A DNA stretch of 49,949 nucleotides from Clostridia bacterium (lineage in GTDB: Bacteria; Bacillota; Clostridia; Christensenellales; Aristaeellaceae), in assembly GCA_017501255.1 (NCBI GenBank), contig JAFVXE010000018.1, positions 1-49,949 on the forward strand. The letters are read 5' to 3'. Below, piece by piece: positions 1 through 9,312 of this stretch. Made by a program: the position numbers and the translations under genes. The notes under the pieces are model-generated. The model had not been told where the DNA came from, searched no databases, and saw nothing but the letters and a program-made list of their open reading frames with translations. Positions within the stretch are counted from its first letter, which is position 1. Every line of letters begins with the position of its first letter.

Positions 1-37
1 ATTTCCGTTCTTTCGTGCTATACTTGTTCTGAGCCAT
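1..37 (-). CDS. Unknown protein, N-terminal fragment (runs off the window)
   Basis: The first 12 codons of a minus-strand gene are visible, reading MAQNKYSTKERK from an ATG at 37. It is preceded by a very good AGGAGG ribosome binding site at about 44-49 with seven bases to the start. A possible extended -10 (TGG then TAAAAT) lies at 74-79 on the same strand. The short lysine-rich start gives no family. The call rests on the ribosome binding site and start codon, not on similarity. Confidence 0.5.
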   Translation of the reverse strand, partial: MAQNKYSTKERK

Positions 38-149
38 GGCGAACCTCCTGGTCTATTGTTGTGTGGTGCTTCAATTTTACCACAGGTTCGCTTTGGTTCC
101 TTTTCTTTATCTTCTGTCCTATTTCATTTTACAGTCAACCCAAAAAACC

Positions 150-881
150 TCACTGTGCGGCCACCGTGCCAATATAGCTGTAGCCGTCCAAAGCGGGCGC
201 ATCCTCAAGCTGCCGCAGGGCGAACGTCCCTTCGCAGGTTACTGCCAGGTGGCACAGGGCAATGCCCATGTCGATGCAGTTCATTTTGCCCAGCGTCATG
301 CGCTTGAGAGGGCCCTGAATGACCTGATAAACGTGCAGATCATCGCCTGCGTGGACAAAATACCAGGGCTGGGAGTTGGTGGCAGAAGGAGCCAGCCGCA
401 CGCATTCCAGCCGGTGGTCGGGTTTGTCGGCAATTTCGGCAAGGAGTTTGCGGTTGAACTGAGCGGCATCCTCCCGCCATACAGGCTCTGCGGCAACGCC
501 GAAGGGCATCAGGATGGCATGGGTCAACCCCTCAGGGGCGGGCTTGCGGCTTCTGCCCAACCCCACCCAGCAGGAACCCAGCCCCAGCGACTGGATGAAC
601 AAATCCAGCTGCTGGAGAAGAAACCCCACATTGATGAGGGCTTCCGGGGTATCCAGCGTGCTGACGGCAACAAAATGCGGCGTTTTCCACGGCTGAACGC
701 AGCGCACATCGGCGGCATCCAAAATCTCGGCATGGAAGGGAATATCCGGATACAGAGGCACAAGCTGCTCCAGGAAAGTGCGGATGGCCTCCATCTGTTC
801 CGGGGAAACCGCCGTGCTCTGATAATTGCGGGTGGATTTACGCTTGAAGATGACAGGCGCAAGGGAAGAATGGATAGGCAT
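150..881 (-). CDS. Nitroreductase-family protein (TM1586-like)
   Basis: A 243-residue flavin-dependent nitroreductase-like protein. The N-terminal RKSTRNY is the usual FMN-phosphate-binding opening of the family, and the C-terminal half carries RLAPSATNSQPWYF, typical of the duplicated TM1586-type putative nitroreductases in Clostridia. It would be a cytoplasmic FMN oxidoreductase; the physiological substrate cannot be read from the sequence. The start was set at 881 because AAAGGAGT sits six bases upstream; an in-frame ATG at 917 has no ribosome binding site and lies inside the adjacent repeat. It lies downstream of the CofE-like gene in the same orientation, but a 500-base repeat region separates them, so an operon is doubtful. 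Confidence 0.85.
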   Translation of the reverse strand: MPIHSSLAPVIFKRKSTRNYQSTAVSPEQMEAIRTFLEQLVPLYPDIPFHAEILDAADVRCVQPWKTPHFVAVSTLDTPEALINVGFLLQQLDLFIQSLGLGSCWVGLGRSRKPAPEGLTHAILMPFGVAAEPVWREDAAQFNRKLLAEIADKPDHRLECVRLAPSATNSQPWYFVHAGDDLHVYQVIQGPLKRMTLGKMNCIDMGIALCHLAVTCEGTFALRQLEDAPALDGYSYIGTVAAQ

Positions 882-898
882 GATGATACTCCTTTGAT

Positions 899-1110
899 AC
901 AGATCGTCAAAAAACACGCCTTTGGCGGCATTTTTGACGAGATTTGCACCGTTTGCCTACGAGCCTTCGGCTCGCCGGGCGGCAAACGGCGATAGGAATC
1001 CCTTGCTGCGCAAGGGTTCCGAAACCACCGCACGTGTCGCTGGTTTCGGTTTGGCCATTGGAGGGGTGCGCCCCTCCAATACCTCCTGGGGTTCTTTGAT
1101 GGGCTGCCAG
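899..1110. repeat. Mosaic palindromic repeat, copy A
   Basis: A dense set of hairpins: a terminator-like stem with CGTCAAAAA/TTTTTGACG arms (905-939), a nested structure with CCGTTTGCC/GGCAAACGG outer arms (949-957 and 981-989) enclosing GAGCC/GGCTC, a CCCTTGC/GCAAGGG stem (1000-1016), and a TTGGAGGGG/CCCCTCCAA stem (1058-1079). The segment is nearly identical, in reverse orientation, to part of 39480-39778. Copy A lacks about 130 bases present in that copy between the CCCTTGC stem and the GGAGGGG stem. It lies between two minus-strand genes and encodes no credible protein. Confidence 0.85.
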
Positions 1111-1149
1111 CCTACGGCCCGGTCGTTCAATCGTTGTGCAGCCCACTGG

Positions 1150-1350
1150 GTATATGCTACCCTCAGTCGCCTGCGGCGACAGCTCCCTCCGCAAGCGGAA
1201 GGAGCCTTTTGGTTCCCGAACCCACCCCCCGCCCAGCGGGGCCCGCAACGCAGCCCCGAAGGGGCGAGGACGGGCCCATTTGCGAGCGGCCGGGTTGGGG
1301 CTGGGGGCCCCCAACCGAAAAGGCCGCGGCTTCTGTCTGTCCACACCCGA
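1150..1350. repeat. Palindrome-rich noncoding tract
   Basis: Continues copy A with a different set of short perfect palindromes: CGCCTGCGGCG near 1169, CCGCAAGCGG near 1189, GCCCC/GGGGC near 1253-1265 and a GGGGGCCCCC run near 1303. The CTCAGTCGCC...AGCTCCCTCC wording resembles repeats that I recall being widespread between genes in gut Clostridia; that is memory, not a search. Open frames across it on both strands read only the hairpins and were rejected. Confidence 0.6.
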
Positions 1351-1357
1351 GGGCAAA

Positions 1358-1387
1358 CAACCCGCCCTCCGATAGGAGGACGGGTTG
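1358..1387 (-). terminator. Likely terminator of the CofE-like gene
   Basis: Hairpin with arms CAACCCGcCCTCC and GGAGGaCGGGTTG (one mismatch) and loop GATA, starting ten bases beyond the stop codon at 1398. On the minus strand it is followed by TTTGCCC, a weak T tract, so termination may be partial. Confidence 0.6.
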
Positions 1388-1397
1388 GATGTCCAAG

Positions 1398-2594
1398 TTA
1401 GTCGTTGGTGTAGTTATCAAAATACCCCTGAATATACACAATGGGGGTGCCCTTGTCGCCGGAGCCGCTGGTCAGGTCGCACAGGGAACCGATCAGGTCG
1501 GTAAGGCGGCGGGGGGTGGTGCCCTGAGCTGCCATGTTGCCCACCAGGCTGGAGCCGTCCTTCTGCTGGATGGCGCCGCGGATGGCATCCCGGAGAGCTT
1601 CGCCGGATAGACCAGCGAAATCGTTGTCAGCCAGATACTTGAGCTTCAGCTCGTTGGGGGTGCCTTCCAGACCGACGGTGTAGGCCGGGGAAACCACCGG
1701 GTCAGCCAGCTCCCAGATCTTGCCCACGGGATCCTTGAAAGCACCGTCACCGTAGACCATCACTTCGATGTGCTTGCCGGTGGCAGCCAGCAGGCGGGAC
1801 TGAATGTCCTCCACCAGATCCTGGCACTCCCGGGGGAACAGCTTGACGGTATCCTCGGTGGATTTGTTGGAACCCAACAGACCGTAGCGGGGATTGCAGC
1901 CGCTGCCGTTGACCGGCTCGGTCATGATCTCATCCAGACCGAAAACACGCTCGGCACCGGCGGCCTTGAGCAGGCGCTTGGTGCGCTGGCGGGTGTGGAT
2001 GTCACAATTCAGCACATTCTTGGTGTAGCTGAGGATGGCGCGGGGATCGTTGGCAAAGATGATCTCGCACTCAGCGCCGCATTCCCGGATCAGATTGCCG
2101 TAGTATTCCACGTAATCCACGCCGGTGAAGGGATGCTTGATGTAGCCGAACATGGTGCGGTACTGCTCCTCGGAGAGCACATCCTTGTAGGGATCCACAT
2201 TGTTCTGATCCATCAGATCCCAGTCGATGAGGTGGTTGCCCACTTCGTCAGAGGGATAGGAGAGCATCAGGACGATCTTCTTGGCGCCCTTGGCGATGCC
2301 CCGCAGACAGATGGCAAAGCGGTTGCGGCTTAGAATGGGGAAGATAACGCCCACGGTTTCGCCGCCCAGCTTGTTCTTTACATCCTCAGCGATGGCATCC
2401 ACGGTGGCATAGTTGCCCTGGGCACGGGCCACGATGGCCTCGGTCATGGCGACCACGTCCCGGTCACGGGGGATGATGCTGCCCTCGGCGATGGCCTGCT
2501 GGATGGAGTCCACCACGATGGCTGCCAGATCGTCGCCCTGACGGATGATAGGCGCACGAACGCCCATGGAGACAGTTCCGATCATACGGCTCAT
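1398..2594 (-). CDS. CofE-like protein (coenzyme F420-0:L-glutamate ligase family)
   Basis: A 398-residue protein of the CofE-like ligase family, which in methanogens and actinobacteria adds glutamate to F420-0. The N-terminus MSRMIGTVSMGVRAPII followed by an acidic segment and the central EPVNGSGCNPRYGLLGSN block resemble the roughly 400-residue Clostridia members, which are longer than the 250-residue archaeal CofE. No other F420 biosynthesis gene is in the window, so the acceptor may be something else. Start 2594 has AAGGAG upstream and a sigma-A-like promoter at 2660-2687. The gene is divergent from clpB. Confidence 0.7.
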   Translation of the reverse strand: MSRMIGTVSMGVRAPIIRQGDDLAAIVVDSIQQAIAEGSIIPRDRDVVAMTEAIVARAQGNYATVDAIAEDVKNKLGGETVGVIFPILSRNRFAICLRGIAKGAKKIVLMLSYPSDEVGNHLIDWDLMDQNNVDPYKDVLSEEQYRTMFGYIKHPFTGVDYVEYYGNLIRECGAECEIIFANDPRAILSYTKNVLNCDIHTRQRTKRLLKAAGAERVFGLDEIMTEPVNGSGCNPRYGLLGSNKSTEDTVKLFPRECQDLVEDIQSRLLAATGKHIEVMVYGDGAFKDPVGKIWELADPVVSPAYTVGLEGTPNELKLKYLADNDFAGLSGEALRDAIRGAIQQKDGSSLVGNMAAQGTTPRRLTDLIGSLCDLTSGSGDKGTPIVYIQGYFDNYTND

Positions 2595-2659
2595 GAAAAA
2601 CCACTCCTTAAAGGGAAAAAGAGTTAACGGAAAATGACCGTTTGGTTTTTTCCCGACAT

Positions 2660-2687
2660 ATTATACAGCATAATGCGGCTTTGGCAA
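2660..2687 (-). promoter_or_regulatory. Sigma-A promoter for the CofE-like gene
   Basis: On the minus strand, TTGCCA (2682-2687) and a consensus TATAAT (2660-2665) are separated by 16 bases, 66 bases upstream of the start codon. Confidence 0.65.
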
Positions 2688-2784
2688 AGAAAAATTTTTC
2701 ATCATTTGGCAACAGAACAATGAAAATACCGTTTCTGAAATAGGATCAAAGCCGGCATCCGGAGCAGAAATTTCTTTGCAGGGC

Positions 2785-2812
2785 TTGACATCCCACTGGA
2801 ATGTGCTATACT
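2785..2812 (+). promoter_or_regulatory. Sigma-A promoter for clpB, extended -10
   Basis: Consensus TTGACA (2785-2790), 16-base spacer, and TATACT (2807-2812) preceded by TGC, an extended -10. The predicted start, near 2818-2820, lies directly before the CtsR-type operator and leaves a leader of about 90 bases. Confidence 0.8.
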
Positions 2813-2821
2813 TTGATCGAA

Positions 2822-2838
2822 GGTCAAAGAAAGTCAGA
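2822..2838 (+). promoter_or_regulatory. CtsR-type heat-shock operator
   Basis: The sequence GGTCAAA GAA AGTCAGA matches the known CtsR direct heptad repeat RGTCAAA-NAN-RGTCAAA with one mismatch in the second heptad. It covers about +3 to +19 of the predicted clpB transcript, where CtsR represses clp genes in Bacillota. An overlapping inverted repeat, CTTTGA/TCAAAG, covers 2811-2829. ctsR itself is not in the window. Confidence 0.75.
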
Positions 2839-2911
2839 CAAATTTCTTCCTGTTTTGATCTTCTGCCAAATTGCAACGCCTGTTTTAGTATGGACAAAGG
2901 AGGCTGCCAAT

Positions 2912-5500
2912 ATGAATCAATTGCAATTTACCGAAAAAAGCCGCGAGGCTCTTTCCAATGCCCGGCAGTTGACGGTAACGTATCAGAACCAGGAGGTCAG
3001 TCAGGAACATCTGGCCTGCGCCCTGCTCAGCGATCCGCAGGGCCTGATTCCCCAACTGCTCACCAAAATGGGCAAGAACCCGGAGGAAATCCGTGCCCGG
3101 CTGGAAACTGCCATTGCCCGCCTGCCCAAGGTGATGGGCGGCGGCCGGGAAATGGATAAGCTCTACATCAACAACGACACCGAGAAGGCTCTGAACGCCG
3201 CCAAGGAACGGGCTGCCCAGATGAAGGACGAGTACCTGAGCGTGGAGCATCTCTTTCTGGGCCTGTTGGAAAAGCCCAGCCGCACCATGGCGGAGATCTG
3301 GAAAAGCTACGCCATTACGGAAAAGACCTTCCTGCCCGCGCTGCAAAGCGTGCGGGGCAATGCCCGGGTCACCGGCGAAACCCCGGAGGAGACCTACGAT
3401 GTGCTCACCAAGTACGGTCAGGATCTGACGGCCCTTGCCAAGAAGCAGAAGCTGGATCCGGTCATCGGGCGGGATAACGAGATCCGTTCCGTGATCCGCA
3501 TTTTGAGCCGCAAAACCAAGAACAACCCGGTGCTCATCGGCGAGCCGGGCGTGGGCAAAACCGCCATTGCGGAAGGGCTGGCCCAGCGCATCGTCCGGGG
3601 GGACGTGCCGGAAAGCCTGAAAGGCCGCACGGTGTTCTGTCTGGATATGGGCAGCCTGATCGCGGGCGCGAAATTCCGCGGAGAATTCGAGGAACGCCTG
3701 AAAGCCGTGCTGGCGGAGATCAAGAAGAGCGAAGGCAAGATCCTGTTGTTCATCGACGAGCTGCACACCATTGTGGGCGCGGGCAAAACCGAGGGCAGCA
3801 TGGACGCGGGTAATCTGCTCAAGCCCATGCTGGCAAGGGGCGAACTGCACCTGATCGGCGCAACCACCTTGGAAGAGTACCGCAAGTACATCGAAAAAGA
3901 CGCGGCTTTGGAACGCCGCTTCCAGCCGGTGCTGGTCACCGAGCCCACCGTGGAGGACACCATCTCCATCCTGCGCGGCCTTAAGGAACGCTACGAGGTG
4001 TTCCACGGCGTGAAAATTCAGGATGGCGCGCTGATCGCCGCCGCCACCCTTTCCAACCGCTACATCACCGACCGTTTCCTGCCGGACAAGGCCATCGATC
4101 TGGTGGACGAAGCCTGCGCCATGATCCGCACGGAGATCGACTCCATGCCCGCGGAACTGGATCAGGTGAGCCGCCGCATCATGCAGCTGGAAATCGAACA
4201 GGCCGCCCTGAAAAAGGAAACCGACGAGGGCAGCCGCCGCCGTCTGGACATACTGGAGGAAGAACTCAGCCAGCACCGCAGCGAAATGAGCGAAATGAAA
4301 GCCCGCTGGGAGAACGAGAAGAGCGCCATCGGGCGGGTGCAGAAGCTCCGCGAAGAGCTGGAGCAGGTGAACGCGGATATCGCCACTGCTGAGCGGGAGT
4401 ACGATCTGGGCAAGGCTGCCGAGCTGAAATATGGTCGGCTGCCCCAGCTGCAGCAGGAACTCCGGCAGCTGGAAGAGGAAGCCGACCAGAAGGCCGCCAC
4501 CCTGCTCAGGGACAAGGTCACCGACGAGGAAATCGCCCGCATCATCAGCCGCTGGACGGGCATTCCCGTCACCCGCCTGAAAGAGGGCGAGCGGGAGAAG
4601 CTGCTGCGTCTGCCCGAGCAGCTGCACCAGCGGGTTATCGGGCAGGATGAGGCTGTGCAGAAGGTATCCGAAGCCATTCTGCGCAGCCGGGCAGGCATTG
4701 CCGACGAAAACCGGCCCATTGGCTCCTTCCTGTTCCTGGGCCCCACCGGCGTAGGCAAGACGGAGCTGGCAAAGGCCTTGGCGCAGGCTCTGTTCGACGA
4801 TGAGAAGAATATGGTGCGCATCGATATGAGCGAGTACATGGAGAAGTTCTCCGTCAGCCGCCTCATTGGCGCACCTCCCGGATACGTGGGCTACGACGAG
4901 GGCGGTCAGCTGACCGAGGCTGTGCGCCGCAAGCCCTACTGCGTGGTGCTGCTGGACGAGGTGGAAAAGGCTCACCCGGATGTGTTCAACATCCTTTTGC
5001 AGGTGCTGGACGACGGACGCATCACCGACAGTCAAGGCCGCACCGTGGACTTCAAGAACACCATCATCATCATGACCTCCAATCTGGGCAGCCAGTTCCT
5101 TTTGGAGGGCATCGAGAACGGGCAGATCACCCAGGAAGCCCGGGATGGGGTCATGCAGCTGTTGCGCAGCCAGTTCCGGCCTGAGTTCATCAACCGCATT
5201 GACGATATCGTGTTCTACAAGCCCTTGGAGCAGCAGGAGATCCGCTCCATCGTGAGCCTGATGCTGAAAGGCCTCAAGGCACGCCTTGCCGCCCGGGAGA
5301 TCACCATCGAGCTGACGGATGCCGCCATCGATGCCATTGCCGAAGCGGGCTTCGACCCGGTCTACGGCGCGCGGCCCCTGAAGCGGTACATGCAGAGCCG
5401 CCTGGAAACCATGCTGGCACGGGCCATGGTGGCCGGTGAGGTGCTGCCCGGGCAGCAGGTTGTGGTGGACTGTGAAAACGGAGGGCTGGTTATTCGGTAA
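2912..5500 (+). CDS. clpB: ATP-dependent chaperone ClpB
   Basis: An 862-residue ClpB, the usual length, which disaggregates proteins with DnaK in the cytoplasm. Domains in order: N-terminal Clp repeat domain (about 1-145), AAA module 1 with Walker A GEPGVGKT (210-217) and Walker B LLFIDELH, a long glutamate-rich coiled-coil middle domain (about 400-530), AAA module 2 with Walker A GPTGVGKT (about 610) and [15 protein letters not shown], and the C-terminal D2-small domain. The middle domain separates it from ClpC and ClpA. The start at 2912 has AAAGGAGG at 2896-2903; a longer reading from 2801 would begin inside the promoter. Regulated by the CtsR-type box at 2822-2838 and ended by the hairpin at 5522-5555. 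Confidence 0.98.
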   Translation: MNQLQFTEKSREALSNARQLTVTYQNQEVSQEHLACALLSDPQGLIPQLLTKMGKNPEEIRARLETAIARLPKVMGGGREMDKLYINNDTEKALNAAKERAAQMKDEYLSVEHLFLGLLEKPSRTMAEIWKSYAITEKTFLPALQSVRGNARVTGETPEETYDVLTKYGQDLTALAKKQKLDPVIGRDNEIRSVIRILSRKTKNNPVLIGEPGVGKTAIAEGLAQRIVRGDVPESLKGRTVFCLDMGSLIAGAKFRGEFEERLKAVLAEIKKSEGKILLFIDELHTIVGAGKTEGSMDAGNLLKPMLARGELHLIGATTLEEYRKYIEKDAALERRFQPVLVTEPTVEDTISILRGLKERYEVFHGVKIQDGALIAAATLSNRYITDRFLPDKAIDLVDEACAMIRTEIDSMPAELDQVSRRIMQLEIEQAALKKETDEGSRRRLDILEEELSQHRSEMSEMKARWENEKSAIGRVQKLREELEQVNADIATAEREYDLGKAAELKYGRLPQLQQELRQLEEEADQKAATLLRDKVTDEEIARIISRWTGIPVTRLKEGEREKLLRLPEQLHQRVIGQDEAVQKVSEAILRSRAGIADENRPIGSFLFLGPTGVGKTELAKALAQALFDDEKNMVRIDMSEYMEKFSVSRLIGAPPGYVGYDEGGQLTEAVRRKPYCVVLLDEVEKAHPDVFNILLQVLDDGRITDSQGRTVDFKNTIIIMTSNLGSQFLLEGIENGQITQEARDGVMQLLRSQFRPEFINRIDDIVFYKPLEQQEIRSIVSLMLKGLKARLAAREITIELTDAAIDAIAEAGFDPVYGARPLKRYMQSRLETMLARAMVAGEVLPGQQVVVDCENGGLVIR

Positions 5501-5521
5501 AGGATCGATATGCTAAACACA

Positions 5522-5555
5522 GACCCGCTGAGAGGCAAATGCTTCTCAGCGGGTC
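5522..5555. terminator. Shared terminator hairpin between clpB and the MalK-type gene
   Basis: Perfect 12-bp stem GACCCGCTGAGA/TCTCAGCGGGTC with a ten-base loop, between convergent genes. The T tract on the plus side is interrupted (CATTTCATTATTG). A further small GGGGC-TAC-GCCCC palindrome follows near 5597-5612. Confidence 0.75.
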
Positions 5556-5619
5556 CATTTCATTATTGTTTTACACCCGTGAAACGGGGGCACAACTGGG
5601 GGCTACGCCCCATGTCCCA

Positions 5620-6747
<1,128 letters not shown>

Positions 6748-6781
6748 ATGCAAAGTCTCCTTTATTCAAGTCAGAGCGGGC

Positions 6782-7654
6782 TTAACCCTTGACGGCACCG
6801 CCGGTGACGCCTTCCACGTAATACTTTTGCAGGCACATGAACAGCACCGTTACCGGAATGGCCACCAGCACGCCGCCTGCGCAGAACATGGTATAGCACT
6901 TGGAAATCTGATCCTTGTTGAGCCAGTCGTACAGACCCACGGCCACGTTTTTACCGGCAGAAGCGCCAAAGGCGATGTACCGGGCAAAGACGAAGTCGCC
7001 CCAGGGCGCCATGAAGGCGGTCAGGATGGTGTAAATAACGATGGGCTTGGAAAGGGGCAGGATGATCTTCTTAAGCACCTGGAAGCGGGTGGCACCGTCC
7101 ACACGGGCCGCTTCATCCAGAGACTTGGGAATGGTATCAAAGAAGCCCTTGGATACATAGTAGCCCATACCGGAGGAGGCCACATACACCAGAATCAGAC
7201 CGGGGACGGAATTGGCCTGGGTCATGCCCAGATCCTTGAGCACCCGGTAGAGGATGATCATGGTCAGCATACCGGGGAACATTCCCAGGATCAGCATCAG
7301 CCGCATGAGGGGCTTGCGCATCTTGAAGCGGAAACGGGACAGGGTGTAGCTCATGCACAGCACGATGATGGTCTGGAATACAGCGGTCACCAGTGCGGCG
7401 ATGAAGGTGTTCATGTACCAGCGGGGGAAGTCCGTCTGGAACAGGTTGATATAGTTGTCAAAGCCCCACTGCTGAGGAATGACGTAGCCCACCTGATGGG
7501 TGCTTTCCACCCGGAAGGATTGCAGGAAAATGCAAACGAAGGGAATCAGCCAGATGATGCTGATGGCGATCAGGAAGGCGTAGATGGCGGTGTTTGCCAG
7601 CGTCCGGGAGGCCTTGAGACCCATGTGGCGGCGAGAATTCTGCATTTCACTCAT
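6782..7654 (-). CDS. MalG-like sugar ABC transporter permease
   Basis: A 290-residue inner-membrane permease with about six membrane helices, the first at IYAFLIAISIIWLIPFVCIFL. The ATPase-docking EAA loop reads DEAARVDGATRFQVLKKIIL, and the protein ends VEGVTGGAVKG, the usual terminus of this family. It pairs with the MalF-like permease immediately upstream. The MalF stop and this ATG share one base (TGATG), so translation is probably coupled; GGAGG lies within the end of malF. An in-frame GTG one codon earlier was not chosen. Confidence 0.93.
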   Translation of the reverse strand: MSEMQNSRRHMGLKASRTLANTAIYAFLIAISIIWLIPFVCIFLQSFRVESTHQVGYVIPQQWGFDNYINLFQTDFPRWYMNTFIAALVTAVFQTIIVLCMSYTLSRFRFKMRKPLMRLMLILGMFPGMLTMIILYRVLKDLGMTQANSVPGLILVYVASSGMGYYVSKGFFDTIPKSLDEAARVDGATRFQVLKKIILPLSKPIVIYTILTAFMAPWGDFVFARYIAFGASAGKNVAVGLYDWLNKDQISKCYTMFCAGGVLVAIPVTVLFMCLQKYYVEGVTGGAVKG

Positions 7655-9195
7655 CACTGGAAATCCTCCTCATTCTTAATGGACGGCAGCAGGTTGTAAA
7701 CCACCAGCGAGATGACCGCAACCACCACGAACACCAGAATACCCACAACGGAAGCCAGATAATACTGGCTTTCTGCGCCGGTGGTGATCTTGAACAGCCA
7801 GGTGATGAGCAAATCGGTATAGCCGACCGTGCCCGCTGCTGACGAGGCTGCCGGGTTGGTGGGTGCGCCGCCGGTCAGCAGGTAGATCACGTTGAAGTTG
7901 TTCATGTTGCCTGTAAAGCTGGTGAGCAGATACGGGCCGGTAACGAACAGCATATAGGGCAAGGTGATCTTGGTGTACTGCTGCCAGGCGTTGGCGCCGT
8001 CGATGCGGGCGGATTCGTACAGGTCCTGAGGAATGTTCATCAGGATACCGGTAGTGATCAGCATCAGGTACGGGATACCGATCCAGATGTTGATGATGAT
8101 GACCGTAATTCGTGCCCAGGTGGGATCCTCCCAGAAGGGCAGGGCCTGCTCAATCCAGCCCATGCTCATTAAGAATCCGTTGACAATGCCGTTTTTGGCG
8201 AACATTTTGGATACATAGAGCAGCGAGATGAACTGGGGAATGGCGATGGTCATCACCAGAATGGTACGCCACAGCTTTTTCAGGTTGATGCCCTTCTTGT
8301 TGATGGCCATGGCCACGAACATACCAAGGAAATAGTTGGTGAAGGTGGCAAAGAAGGCCCAGATCAGCGTCCAGGAAAGGATTTCGCCGAAGGTGGCGGC
8401 GTAGGACTGGGTGCCGGAACCGGTGCCTGCCGTCCAGGACAGCATGGTGTTGAAGTTATCCAGCCCCACCCAGGTGAACAGGTTGTTGTAGTAACCGTCA
8501 TGGGTGCCATCGTAGTTGGTGAAGGCAACCAGCACCATGAACACAATGGGCAGCACCGTGAAAATGATAATGCCGGTCAGAGGCAGGGACAGCAGCGTTT
8601 TGTGGAACTGATCATCCACCAGGGAACGCAGGTCATCCTTGCCGCTTTTCAGTTTCTTGCCGGTGGCAAGGATCTTTTCTGCCATCTGGTTCTGCTTTAC
8701 GTTGACCCGCCAGGTGTAAATGAAAGCGATAATGAAGAAGATGGTCAATACGCCGTAGAGCAGAATCTTGAAGGAGTTATCGTTGTAGGTGGTCACATAG
8801 GTATCGAAGATCATGTTGTACTCTTCGGTGGGGCCCACCTTGCCAAGGCTGGGCAGCATACTGAGCCAGTAGCCGCCGGCAAGGATCATATAGCCGATAA
8901 ACACCACTTCAAAGAGCAGGAACAAAAGACCGCGGAGAATCTGACCCCGGGCCAGGTTGCCAAAGCCCATCACCAGAAAGCTCAGCTTGGTTTTCCAGTC
9001 GCCGTTGACAAAGGTAAGCCAAATATCCCTGGTCTCGTTCGCAACAGCCTGACCTGCGCCCTTGATGAGCCGCCACAGGGCCCCAAACAGCCCGCCGATC
9101 TTGCTGGGAATAGCGCACAGGAAGCTCAAAATGCGGTAGAGGAGTCTCTGGCCCTTTGACAGCTTCAGATACTCAAGATCCGTATATTGTTTCAT
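7654..9195 (-). CDS. MalF-like sugar ABC transporter permease, long form
   Basis: A 513-residue permease, nearer in length to E. coli MalF (514) than to typical Bacillota partners (about 420-440). An N-terminal region of about 190 residues holds a basic cytoplasmic stretch and two membrane helices (LLFLLFEVVFIGYMILAG; ILLYGVLTIFFIIAFIYTW), followed by the conserved six-helix core. The EAA loop is YESARIDGANAWQQYTKITL. The start at 9195 has AAAGGAGCG upstream. A GC-rich hairpin (9221-9249) separates it from the binding-protein gene and may lower expression relative to it. Maltodextrin is the likeliest substrate from gene order and from the binding protein. Confidence 0.93.
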   Translation of the reverse strand: MKQYTDLEYLKLSKGQRLLYRILSFLCAIPSKIGGLFGALWRLIKGAGQAVANETRDIWLTFVNGDWKTKLSFLVMGFGNLARGQILRGLLFLLFEVVFIGYMILAGGYWLSMLPSLGKVGPTEEYNMIFDTYVTTYNDNSFKILLYGVLTIFFIIAFIYTWRVNVKQNQMAEKILATGKKLKSGKDDLRSLVDDQFHKTLLSLPLTGIIIFTVLPIVFMVLVAFTNYDGTHDGYYNNLFTWVGLDNFNTMLSWTAGTGSGTQSYAATFGEILSWTLIWAFFATFTNYFLGMFVAMAINKKGINLKKLWRTILVMTIAIPQFISLLYVSKMFAKNGIVNGFLMSMGWIEQALPFWEDPTWARITVIIINIWIGIPYLMLITTGILMNIPQDLYESARIDGANAWQQYTKITLPYMLFVTGPYLLTSFTGNMNNFNVIYLLTGGAPTNPAASSAAGTVGYTDLLITWLFKITTGAESQYYLASVVGILVFVVVAVISLVVYNLLPSIKNEEDFQ

Positions 9196-9220
9196 GTGAG
9201 GAAACGCTCCTTTAAGGAAA

Positions 9221-9249
9221 GGCCGGAACCAATCAAGTTGGCTCCGGCC
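9221..9249 (-). terminator. Intercistronic hairpin between malE-like and malF-like genes
   Basis: Arms GGCCGGA/TCCGGCC with extra pairing inside the loop; on the transcribed strand it is followed by TTTCCTT, an imperfect T tract. A partial terminator or RNA-stabilising stem here would give more binding protein than permease, as in other sugar import operons. Confidence 0.6.
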
Positions 9250-9312
9250 GGTTGTTTGATGGTTCAGAACCTGATCAGTCTGTCCTGCGGACAGCTTGAC
9301 AGCTCATTCTCA

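Noticed and set aside
899..1080. CRISPR-like array of repeats
   Set aside because: The hairpins differ in sequence and are not regularly spaced; no cas gene is present.
922..1401. Several overlapping open frames on both strands across the repeat region
   Set aside because: The translations are low-complexity readings of hairpins, have no ribosome binding sites, and shift frame between repeat copies.
2885..5035. 716-codon open frame on the minus strand
   Set aside because: It is the antisense of clpB, which has all ClpB motifs and a proper promoter and ribosome binding site; the antisense protein resembles nothing and arises from GC-rich codon bias.
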